Assembly: GCA_007133745.1 (NCBI GenBank)
Contig: SLMC01000455.1
Span: 1-8,546 of the forward strand
Source of the DNA: Kiritimatiellia bacterium
GTDB taxonomy: Bacteria > Verrucomicrobiota > Kiritimatiellia > UBA8416 > SLMC01
DNA length: 8,546 bases
Direction of reading: 5' to 3'
How positions within the stretch are numbered: the stretch's first letter is position 1; each line of letters begins with the position of its first letter. The position numbers and the translations under genes were made by a program. The notes under the pieces were generated by a model that was not told the origin of the DNA, searched no databases, and saw only the letters and a list, made by a program, of their open reading frames with translations. This document shows positions 1 through 5,376 of the stretch, one piece after another.

Positions 1-1026
1 GCGCCGATCAGCGTGCAGACCATGACCAAGGCGGACACGCGCGATGCGGACGCCTGTTTGCGCCAGATCGAATCTGTTGCGGAGCTGGGCTGCGATATTG
101 TGCGTCTGGCCGTGCCCGACCAGGCGGCTGCCCGGGGCTTGGCCGCAGTGCGCGCGCGCACTGCGCTGCCGCTGGTGGCGGACATTCATTTCGATGCCGA
201 CTTGGCGCTGATGGCGCTGGACGCCGGCGTGGACGGGTTGCGCATCAATCCCGGCAATATAGGCGGCGTCGATCGGGTTCGGTCCGTCGTGCGCGCGGCC
301 GAGCCGCGTCGGGTCCCGATTCGCATCGGGGTCAATGCCGGCTCGCTGGAAAAGGATTTGCTGGCGAAGCATGGCGGGGCCACGCCCGATGCGCTGGTCG
401 AAAGCGCCTTGCGTCATGCGCGCATGCTCGAGGATTTCGGCTATGCCGAAATCAAGATTTCCGCCAAGGCTTCGGATACGCGCCGTACCGTCGAGACGTA
501 TCGGGCGCTGGCCGAGCGCACCTCGTATCCGCTGCACTTGGGCGTTACCGAGGCGGGCACCCTGTTGCCGGGCACGGTGCGCTCGTGCGTGGCCATGGGG
601 ATTCTGCTGGCGGAGGGGATTGGCGATACGGTGCGCGTGTCGCTGACCGATACACCGGATCTGGAGGTGAAAGTCGGGCTCGAACTCTTGCGCAGTCTGG
701 GCTTGCGCGCGCCGGGCCCTGCCGTGATTTCATGCCCGACCTGCGGACGCATCGAGGTGGACGTGCGCGCGACCGCGCACGCGGTCGAGGAAGCCTTGGA
801 AAAGCATTGCCGCGCGCATCCGACGGCCCCGCGTCCCGTTGTGGCGGTCATGGGCTGTCGGGTCAACGGGCCGGGCGAGGCGCGCGAGGCGGATATCGCC
901 TTGGCCGGCGGTCGCGGCAAATTCGCGATTTATGTCGACGGCCAACCCGACGGCGCGGTGGACGAGGCCCATGCCGTTGAAGCGGTGCTCGATCGCGTGC
1001 GTGCCTGGCAGCCGAAACCGACGTGA
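1..1026 (+). CDS. ispG: 4-hydroxy-3-methylbut-2-enyl diphosphate synthase IspG (GcpE), 5'-truncated by window
   Basis: IspG is the cytosolic [4Fe-4S] enzyme of the MEP isoprenoid pathway that reductively opens MEcPP to HMBPP. The frame is open from base 1 (reads APISVQTMTK...). In E. coli IspG the matching APIAVQSMT segment sits near residue 26, so about 25 residues including the start codon lie outside the window. TIM-barrel landmarks are VADIHFD, LRINPGNIG, RIGVNAGSLEKDL, LHLGVTEAG and EGIGDTVRVSL. Cluster ligands are present: the CPTC pair (Cys codons 733-735 and 742-744), the Cys of GCRVNGPGE (856-858), and its Glu (877-879), matching C270, C273, C305 and E312 of E. coli. There is no large inserted domain such as plants, Chlamydiae and Bacteroidetes carry, so this is the compact form. 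It ends in TGA. Identity is near certain. Confidence 0.97.
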   Translation, partial: APISVQTMTKADTRDADACLRQIESVAELGCDIVRLAVPDQAAARGLAAVRARTALPLVADIHFDADLALMALDAGVDGLRINPGNIGGVDRVRSVVRAAEPRRVPIRIGVNAGSLEKDLLAKHGGATPDALVESALRHARMLEDFGYAEIKISAKASDTRRTVETYRALAERTSYPLHLGVTEAGTLLPGTVRSCVAMGILLAEGIGDTVRVSLTDTPDLEVKVGLELLRSLGLRAPGPAVISCPTCGRIEVDVRATAHAVEEALEKHCRAHPTAPRPVVAVMGCRVNGPGEAREADIALAGGRGKFAIYVDGQPDGAVDEAHAVEAVLDRVRAWQPKPT

Positions 1027-1123
1027 TCGAAACCGACGAGCGGGCGGCGATGGGGGCCTCTTGCCGATCAGCCAGGTTTCGTTGGCTGCATCACCGATGA
1101 GACATCTTTTTCGGAGATTGTCC

Positions 1124-1189
1124 ATGGCCAGTAAAAGAGCATCCTATGCCTTCATCGCGAAAATCCGGAAAAAACAAATGTCCTATTGA
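1124..1189 (+). CDS. possible 21-residue basic peptide (doubtful)
   Basis: A short ATG frame of 21 codons ends in TGA. GGAG (1113-1116) lies 7 bases upstream at good Shine-Dalgarno distance. The peptide is strongly basic (two KR/RK-type clusters, Lys/Arg about one third) with no recognisable family. Its 3' third overlaps the 5' arm of the candidate structured RNA at 1169-1355. It may be chance, a leader peptide, or a real small protein; length alone gives little support. Confidence 0.18.
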   Translation: MASKRASYAFIAKIRKKQMSY

Positions 1190-1355
1190 AAAACTGGGGC
1201 GCAATCCCGTCCCGAAGATAAAATGAGATCTATTGACGGTGAACGGACATGCCGTATCCGGCAACATCGTTCCGCCACAGCCCCCTGGAACGTACCGGAT
1301 CGTAGCCGTGATGGGATTATAGCGCTGTCGAACAGTTTGCAAGCGCCTGTTTTTT
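1169..1355 (+). ncRNA. structured RNA, 6S RNA-like (ssrS candidate)
   Basis: This stretch folds into a single rod by nested pairing read directly from the bases. 1203-1211 (AATCCCGTC) pairs with 1310-1318 (GATGGGATT) with one G-U. 1199-1202 (GCGC) pairs with 1322-1325. 1191-1196 (AAACTG) pairs with 1333-1338 (CAGTTT). 1186-1188 pairs with 1340-1342. An outer A-run/T-run pairs 1169-1176 with 1348-1355. Inside is an unpaired 26-base 5' strand (1212-1237) opposite a 33-base 3' strand (1277-1309), which can itself form a small hairpin (1285-1298). The apical stem-loop 1238-1276 has GAACG/CGTTC and TGCCG/CGGCA helices. Closing stem, central bubble and apical stem, at about 187 bases, are the architecture and size of 6S RNA, the RNA that traps sigma70 RNA polymerase. 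The CCGAAGAU|AAAA bubble edge parallels the E. coli product-RNA start region. The T7 run at 1350-1356 could end the transcript. A weak promoter (TTGTCC 1118-1123, TCCTAT 1142-1147) lies upstream. The fold is fairly convincing; the 6S identity is inference, and a cis-acting leader is the main alternative. Confidence 0.48.
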
Positions 1356-1394
1356 TCTTGACGTTGGCAGGGGCAAAGCCGAGTATGGCGCCCG

Positions 1395-1424
1395 ACATCC
1401 CAAAACTCGTTGGGATGTTTTTTT
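1395..1424 (+). terminator. intrinsic terminator or attenuator hairpin before the LysM gene
   Basis: A perfect 9-bp stem (ACATCCCAA 1395-1403 with TTGGGATGT 1410-1418) has a 6-base loop and runs directly into seven T (1418-1424). This is a textbook rho-independent terminator. It ends 14 bases before a possible GTG start and 28 before the ATG start of the next gene, so it lies in that gene's leader unless transcription starts inside or just before it. TTGACG at 1358-1363 is a possible -35 element, but no good -10 follows it. Confidence 0.8.
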
Positions 1425-1452
1425 GGAGCGCAGATCTGTGCGCAGGCGTGCT

Positions 1453-2115
1453 ATGGACCGATATGTTCGATGCTTGATTTTACTTCTGTTGGCGGTCGGC
1501 GGCGGATGCGGACGCGACGTCGCGCGTCGGGATGCGCGCGAGGCGAGCGATCCCATGATGCGGCGGGCGGCGGCGAAGGCGGCGGAAGGCGATGTGGATT
1601 ACGCGATCGACCTGTATCGCAAGGCTTTGGATTTGGAGCCACGAATGGCGCGGGCGAGTTTGAACTTGGCCATTCTGCTTCACGATGCGAAGAGGGATTA
1701 CGTTCGCGCGCTTTACCATTATCAGCGTTATATCGAGTTGCGACCCGATACCGAGAAGCGCGCGCTGATAGAGAATCGCATGCGCCTGGCGCGTCAGTCG
1801 TTCGTCGCCGAGCTGTCGCCGCAGGCCGCCGATACCGCTGTTCAGCGCGAGCTGGCCGACTTGAGAAAGGCCCATGCGAATCTTCAGGAACGATTCAAGG
1901 CCGTTCAGCGTGAATTGGCAGACGTGCGTCGCGATGAGCGTCGGGTTCAGCCGGAGCCCGCTTCGCCGTTGTCGCATACGGTGCGGACGGGCGAGAACCT
2001 GACGCATATTGCGCGGCAGTATGGCGTAAGCGTGACGGACTTGGTGAGGATCAACAAGCTCAAGGACGCGAACGCGATCGTCGTGGGGCAGGTGCTGACG
2101 GTGCCGGCAAGGTAG
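1453..2115 (+). CDS. lipoprotein with TPR repeats, coiled coil and C-terminal LysM domain
   Basis: The product is 220 residues. From the ATG it begins with MDRYVR and a leucine-rich stretch ending GGGC, so Cys19 is a likely lipidation site; glycine at -3 is unusual but allowed by the general lipobox pattern. Residues about 32-105 look like two TPR-type helical repeats (GDVDYAIDLYRKALDLEP, then LNLAILLHDAKRDYVRALYHYQRYIELRP). A charged coiled coil follows (QRELADLRKAHANLQERF and VQRELADVRRDE), then a linker, then a typical LysM domain at about 175-219 (HTVRTGENLTHIARQYGVSV, ending VVGQVLTVPAR). LysM binds GlcNAc-containing glycans, usually peptidoglycan, so the protein is probably membrane-anchored in the periplasm and touches the wall. 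In-frame GTG 1438 has GGAG (1425-1428) 9 bases upstream and is a real alternative start; TTG 1423 sits in the terminator and is unlikely. It has its own spacers on both sides. The specific role is unknown. Confidence 0.85.
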   Translation: MDRYVRCLILLLLAVGGGCGRDVARRDAREASDPMMRRAAAKAAEGDVDYAIDLYRKALDLEPRMARASLNLAILLHDAKRDYVRALYHYQRYIELRPDTEKRALIENRMRLARQSFVAELSPQAADTAVQRELADLRKAHANLQERFKAVQRELADVRRDERRVQPEPASPLSHTVRTGENLTHIARQYGVSVTDLVRINKLKDANAIVVGQVLTVPAR

Positions 2116-2117
2116 AG

Positions 2118-2149
2118 TACTGGAATGATGGAATACCGGAATGTTGGGG
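2118..2149 (+). repeat. degenerate 8-base tandem repeat (consensus TACTGGAA)
   Basis: Four consecutive octamers follow the stop of the LysM gene: TACTGGAA, TGATGGAA, TACCGGAA, TGTTGGGG. The GGAA core keeps its phase while the other positions drift. The same octamer recurs at 3117-3148, on the other side of the coiled-coil gene. Confidence 0.75.
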
Positions 2150-2154
2150 GTGAC

Positions 2155-2165
2155 ACTGATCACTT
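2155..2165 (+). repeat. 11-base direct repeat ACTGATCACTT, copy 1
   Basis: ACTGATCACTT occurs here and again exactly at 2339-2349, bracketing the heptamer arrays. Copy 2 overlaps the CTGATNA heptamer run, so the pair may be two members of one microrepeat family rather than a target-site duplication. Confidence 0.6.
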
Positions 2166-2178
2166 GTCCGAGAGAACA

Positions 2179-2275
2179 GGTTCAGTGTTTGGGTTTCGGG
2201 TTTCAGGTGTCAGGGTTTAGCATGCTGCACCCCAATGCCATGATTTTCTGAAACCTGAACACTGAAACCTGAAAC
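2179..2275. repeat. two facing arrays of degenerate heptamers (consensus CTGAAAC)
   Basis: On the + strand 2248-2275 is four heptamers in phase: CTGAAAC, CTGAACA, CTGAAAC, CTGAAAC. On the - strand 2220-2179 is six heptamers of the same consensus: CTAAACC, CTGACAC, CTGAAAC, CCGAAAC, CCAAACA, CTGAACC. The arrays face each other across a 27-base non-repetitive core (2221-2247), so transcripts or single strands could fold into a long imperfect hairpin. No coding frame, T-run or transposon feature is associated. Confidence 0.8.
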
Positions 2276-2325
2276 CATTGACATATTCTCACTCCCGAAA
2301 AGCCTGAGCTTGCTCAGAGGCCGGG

Positions 2326-2346
2326 CTGATGACTGATTACTGATCA
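2326..2346 (+). repeat. heptamer tandem repeat (CTGATNA x3)
   Basis: Three exact-phase heptamers, CTGATGA, CTGATTA, CTGATCA, differ only at the sixth base. They end 25 bases before the AGGAGG ribosome binding site of the next gene. The last unit is part of the second copy of the 11-base direct repeat (2339-2349). Confidence 0.65.
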
Positions 2347-2382
2347 CTTTGATTGCGGTGAAAGCCGCCTTAGGAGGTTGGC

Positions 2383-3093
2383 ATGAGCGACAGGGACACG
2401 AATGAAGACGCGTCGGCGCAGAACGGCGATTTGTTCGACGGACGATCCGGCGGGCCCGAGTCCGAATCCGAGCGCGGGTTGTCGGACGCGGCGCGGGGGC
2501 GGCTGGATCGGCAGCGTTCGGAATTGTCGCATCAGGTCGGGGGCGCGGCCGGCGAGATCGAGCGTTTGCGCATGAAACAGGCGGAGTTGGAGCGCGAAAA
2601 GCAGGAATTGCAGCAGTTGGCGAGGAAGCAGGAGGACTACGAGCGGGGCAAGCGCGAGATGACGGAGAAGCTGTCCCGCAGCGTCGTGCTCTTGGAGAAG
2701 GAGCGCGAGCAGGCTGTGCGCATGGCGGAACTGCTGGCGGAGACCCGCGAACGGTTCGCTGAACAGTTGACGGCGCTGGAACGCATTCGCGAAGACGAAT
2801 GGGTGGACGGTGATTTCAAGGAGGAACTGGAGTCCGCTCTGGCGGAGGTGGACGCCGCGAAAACAATATACAAGAAAGCGTTGGCCCGCATCGAGGCGAG
2901 CAGTTGGCATAAAAGCGCCGGGTCGAACGCTGCGGCCGGCCCTTTGGAGCCGACGGCGGAGGGCGGTGCGGTTTTGCCGCGCGGGTTCGGGTTCTGGCTC
3001 AAGGCGGGGTTGGCTTTCAGTTTGCCGATCGCCGCCGTTCTGATTGTGCTTTTCCTGATTTCGATGTATTGGCAATGGTCTTTTAATCTGTAA
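2383..3093 (+). CDS. unrecognised coiled-coil protein with one C-terminal membrane segment
   Basis: The product is 236 residues and matches no family I recognise. The ATG is well supported by a perfect AGGAGG (2372-2377) 5 bases upstream. Residues 1-35 are acidic, low-complexity and probably disordered. Residues about 36-172 are almost entirely charged heptad-like helix (for example IERLRMKQAELEREKQELQQ and LAETRERFAEQLTALERI), broken near residues 138-145 by the sequence DEWVDGDF. A Gly/Ala/Pro linker (about 176-202) leads to one hydrophobic helix at about 210-230, followed by a six-residue tail, WQWSFNL-like, ending in Asn-Leu. There is no signal peptide, so the likely topology is tail-anchored with the coiled coil in the cytoplasm. 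It is flanked by microrepeat spacers and is probably its own transcription unit. Roles such as a scaffold or a secretion/division accessory are possible but unsupported. That it is a real gene is likely, given the ribosome binding site and coherent architecture. Confidence 0.85.
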   Translation: MSDRDTNEDASAQNGDLFDGRSGGPESESERGLSDAARGRLDRQRSELSHQVGGAAGEIERLRMKQAELEREKQELQQLARKQEDYERGKREMTEKLSRSVVLLEKEREQAVRMAELLAETRERFAEQLTALERIREDEWVDGDFKEELESALAEVDAAKTIYKKALARIEASSWHKSAGSNAAAGPLEPTAEGGAVLPRGFGFWLKAGLAFSLPIAAVLIVLFLISMYWQWSFNL

Positions 3094-3116
3094 GCTTTCA
3101 CAGCGCGATCCCTTCC

Positions 3117-3148
3117 CGTTGGAATACTGGAACACTGGAATACTGGAA
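3117..3148 (+). repeat. degenerate 8-base tandem repeat (TACTGGAA), second array
   Basis: Four octamers in phase: CGTTGGAA, TACTGGAA, CACTGGAA, TACTGGAA. They are closely related to the array at 2118-2149. The next bases form a short inverted repeat (TGGAA ... TTCCA, 3144-3158). Confidence 0.8.
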
Positions 3149-3162
3149 TGGTGTTCCATGGG

Positions 3163-3191
3163 ATGACAGTGTTTGAAAACCGATATTTTAT
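3163..3191 (+). promoter_or_regulatory. putative sigma70-type promoter for the membrane protein-gatCAB unit
   Basis: ATGACA (3163-3168, five of six to TTGACA) is followed after 17 bases by TTTTAT (3186-3191, four of six to TATAAT), inside a short AT-rich patch in an otherwise GC-rich region. Transcription would start near 3198, about 37 bases before the ATG at 3235. Two other -10-like hexamers overlap (TATTTT, TATATG), so the exact element is uncertain. Confidence 0.4.
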
Positions 3192-3234
3192 ATGTGCGAT
3201 GCGGGCTTGGCCTGCTTCGTTCGGAACAGTATTT

Positions 3235-3585
3235 ATGTTGTCGAGAAAATCGCCGTTGGACAGAAGGCTTCAAAAAATAGAGACGGAATTGTCCGGTCTT
3301 CAGAAGGGACTGGAATCGCTGCCGAAACAGTGTTCCGGCACGAAGCCGGAGATGAGCGTGCAGGCACGTTCGCATGCGGTGTCCGAGCCCGAGCGGCCAT
3401 CGGGCTCGGAGCGCGCGCGGCAGTGCGGGCATGACGAGCGGATTGCGGATTATCTGGCGACCCGTTCCGGGAATGCGCGGCCGTTGCGGCATGAGAAGCG
3501 AGTTCAGCGCAACAAGGCTGTCGTTCTGTCGGCATTCGTTTTCTTTGTTTTTTTATGGGTGGTCTATCGGATTGTGAACTTGTAG
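3235..3585 (+). CDS. unrecognised small protein with helical N-terminus and one C-terminal membrane segment
   Basis: The product is 116 residues from ATG 3235. It has an amphipathic helix (about 8-29, DRRLQKIETELSGLQKGLESL-like), a Pro/Ser/charged linker, a basic stretch with DYLATRSGNARPLRHEKR (72-89), and one hydrophobic helix (about 94-110) ending RIVNL. No signal peptide is seen, so it is probably tail-anchored. The frame stays open upstream to ATG 3148, but that start lies in the octamer repeat, precedes the putative promoter and would add a non-conserved-looking leader, so I prefer 3235. The ribosome binding site is weak (GGA at 3223-3225). GC content is visibly lower than in the neighbours. 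The stop is 15 bases before gatC, so the two are probably cotranscribed. The overall plan resembles the 236-residue protein upstream, but I see no clear sequence identity. Function unknown. Confidence 0.72.
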   Translation: MLSRKSPLDRRLQKIETELSGLQKGLESLPKQCSGTKPEMSVQARSHAVSEPERPSGSERARQCGHDERIADYLATRSGNARPLRHEKRVQRNKAVVLSAFVFFVFLWVVYRIVNL

Positions 3586-3600
3586 ATTGGAGTTGGAGAT

Positions 3601-3909
3601 ATGAGCCTGCAAGATGAAACGCGGCGGGCCGAGTCGATGGATGTGCGGCGTGTGGCCATGTTGGCCCGATTGGCCTTGACGGACGAGGAAGCCGAGGTCT
3701 TTCGCGGGCAGATGGCCGGGATTGTGGGGTTTGTCCGAAAAATCGGGGATATGGATATTGCGGGGATCGAGCCGACAACGCATGCGCATCCGGTTGAAAA
3801 TGTTTTCCGGGAGGATGCGCCGGTCGATGGATTGGATCGGGAGGTTGTCTTGTCCAATGCGCCGAAACAGGCGGACGGCCAGTTTGTGGTTCCCAGGATT
3901 GTGGAGTAG
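3601..3909 (+). CDS. gatC: Asp-tRNA(Asn)/Glu-tRNA(Gln) amidotransferase subunit C
   Basis: GatC is the small belt-like subunit that wraps around and stabilises the GatA-GatB complex. The product is 102 residues, slightly longer than the usual about 95. It shows the family pattern: VRRVAMLARLALTDEEAEVF, the central IxxF-type helix (GIVGFVRKIGDMDIAGIEPT), HPVENVFREDAP, and the C-terminal LSNAPKQADGQFVVPRIVE, close to the common NAP...GfFrVPkv ending. TTGGAG (3587-3592) lies 8 bases before ATG 3601. ATG 3637 would give a more typical length but lacks a good ribosome binding site. It is followed after 3 bases by gatA. Confidence 0.96.
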   Translation: MSLQDETRRAESMDVRRVAMLARLALTDEEAEVFRGQMAGIVGFVRKIGDMDIAGIEPTTHAHPVENVFREDAPVDGLDREVVLSNAPKQADGQFVVPRIVE

Positions 3910-3912
3910 CGA

Positions 3913-5376
3913 ATGGATGTGTCGTCGATAACCCTGGGCGAGGCTTTGACGGGCCTGGATCGCGGCGACTGGAGCGCCGAGAACCTGGTGTCGGCCCTGT
4001 TGGACCGGATCGCCGCGCGCGATGCCATGGTGAATGCGTTTTTGAACGTGGACGCCGAAGCGGCGCTGGCGCAGGCGCGGGCGGCCGATGAACAACGGGC
4101 GCGGGGCGAGACGGGTCGCATGCTGGGCGTGCCGGTCGCCATCAAGGACAATCTCAATGTCCAAGGCCAAACGTGCACGTGCGCGTCCCGCATTCTGGAC
4201 GGCTACCGCGCACCGTACGACGCCACGGTCGTCGCCCGGTTGCGGAAGGAAGGCGCGATATTTCTGGGGCGGACCAACATGGACGAGTTCGCCATGGGCA
4301 GTTCGACGGAATATTCCTCGCGCGGGCCGACTCGGAATCCGAGGAATCCGGATTGCGTGCCGGGCGGATCGAGCGGCGGTTCGGCCGCCGCCGTGGCCGA
4401 CGGCATGGCGTTGGCGGCGCTGGGTTCGGATACAGGCGGGTCCATTCGGCAGCCGGCGGCCTTTTGCGGCTGCGTGGGGCTGAAGCCCTCTTACGGTCGC
4501 GTGTCGCGCTACGGTCTCACGGCGTTCGCTTCTTCCTTGGATCAGGTGGGTCCTTTGACCCGAAGCGTGGACGATGCGGCTCGGCTTTTCGGGGTTCTGG
4601 CCGGGGCGGATGTTCGGGATGCCACGACAGTGGACGTTGCCGTGCCCGGTCCGGATGCGTGTCGACGCGAGGATTTGAAAGGGGTAGCGCTGGGGCTGCC
4701 CAGGGAATACTTCGCGGAGGGTTTGGCGCCCGATGTTCGGGCGTCCGTCATGGCGGCAGTGGACGCGTGCAGGGCGCTGGGCGCCGACGTGCGCGAGGTG
4801 AGCCTGCCACACACGGAATACGCAATGGCCGCCTATTACATTGTCGCTCCTGCGGAAGCGTCCGCCAATTTGGCGCGTTTCGACGGGGTGCGGTACGGCT
4901 ATCGCGCGCCTGACGCGATCAGCCCGTTGGACATGTATTGTCAGACCCGATCCTCCGGTTTCGGACCCGAGGTCAAGCGTCGCATCATGCTGGGCACCTA
5001 CGTGCTGAGCAGCGGATACTACGACGCGTACTATTTGTCGGCGCAAAAGGCGCGGACGCTGATACGGAACGATTTCATAGCCGCGTTTCGGGAATGCGAC
5101 GCGATTCTGACCCCGACCACTCCGACGGCGGCGTTTCGCATGGGCGAGAAGACCGACGACCCCGTGCAGATGTATCTGGCCGACATTTTCACCGCGACAG
5201 CCAATTTGGCGGGCATCTGCGCGCTCTCGCTGCCGTGCGGCGTGAACGCCGACGGGCTGCCGCTCGGGCTGCAGGCGATGGGGCCCGCGTTCAAGGAGGA
5301 AAACATTCTAGGCGTGGCATCCGCGCTTGAAAACGCCTGGGGCGGTCCGCAAGGCTGGATGGAGAGGCGGGTATGA
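3913..5376 (+). CDS. gatA: Asp-tRNA(Asn)/Glu-tRNA(Gln) amidotransferase subunit A
   Basis: GatA is the glutaminase subunit: it hydrolyses glutamine and passes ammonia to GatB. At 487 residues it is the normal family length. It is an amidase-signature protein with an intact Ser-cisSer-Lys triad: Lys78 in AIKDNL, Ser153 in GGSSGGSAAAVA and the nucleophile Ser177 in GSDTGGSIRQPAAF. Further landmarks are FLGRTNMDEFAMGSSTEYS, GLKPSYGRVSRYGL, ASSLDQVGPLTRSV, RIMLGTYVLSSGYYDAYY, LTPTTPTAAF and LPLGLQAMGP. GGAG (3903-3906) inside the end of gatC serves ATG 3913 at 6 bases. Its TGA overlaps the gatB ATG by 4 bases (ATGA), which implies translational coupling. Confidence 0.98.
   Translation: MDVSSITLGEALTGLDRGDWSAENLVSALLDRIAARDAMVNAFLNVDAEAALAQARAADEQRARGETGRMLGVPVAIKDNLNVQGQTCTCASRILDGYRAPYDATVVARLRKEGAIFLGRTNMDEFAMGSSTEYSSRGPTRNPRNPDCVPGGSSGGSAAAVADGMALAALGSDTGGSIRQPAAFCGCVGLKPSYGRVSRYGLTAFASSLDQVGPLTRSVDDAARLFGVLAGADVRDATTVDVAVPGPDACRREDLKGVALGLPREYFAEGLAPDVRASVMAAVDACRALGADVREVSLPHTEYAMAAYYIVAPAEASANLARFDGVRYGYRAPDAISPLDMYCQTRSSGFGPEVKRRIMLGTYVLSSGYYDAYYLSAQKARTLIRNDFIAAFRECDAILTPTTPTAAFRMGEKTDDPVQMYLADIFTATANLAGICALSLPCGVNADGLPLGLQAMGPAFKEENILGVASALENAWGGPQGWMERRV

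Noticed and set aside
1169..1355. Signal recognition particle (4.5S) RNA as the identity of the structured RNA
   Set aside because: The conserved apical GGAAG-type loop and the AGCAGCC internal loop of SRP RNA are absent.
1366..1393. Resemblance to a c-di-GMP (GEMM) riboswitch from the string GCAAAGCC at 1373-1380
   Set aside because: Only this short string matches. The flanking conserved stems and tetraloop/receptor arrangement of GEMM are not present.
2278..2311. Perfect TTGACA (-35 consensus) at 2278-2283
   Set aside because: No acceptable -10 hexamer occurs 15-19 bases downstream (the bases there read AAGCCTGAGC), so I do not call a promoter.
2302..2321. Hairpin CTGAG-cttg-CTCAG as a terminator or attenuator
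   Set aside because: The stem is only 5-6 bp with no following T-run; it lies 50 bases before a strong ribosome binding site but has nothing else to support regulation.
2155..2349. Miniature transposable element (MITE) bounded by 11-base duplications
   Set aside because: There are no terminal inverted repeats at the inner ends, and the flanking duplication is explained at least partly by the local CTGATNA microrepeat. Kept only as a low-interest finding.
3148..3234. Upstream extension of the small membrane protein to ATG 3148
   Set aside because: The start codon lies in the TACTGGAA octamer array and upstream of the AT-rich promoter-like patch, and the extra 29 residues look non-coding. ATG 3235 is preferred.
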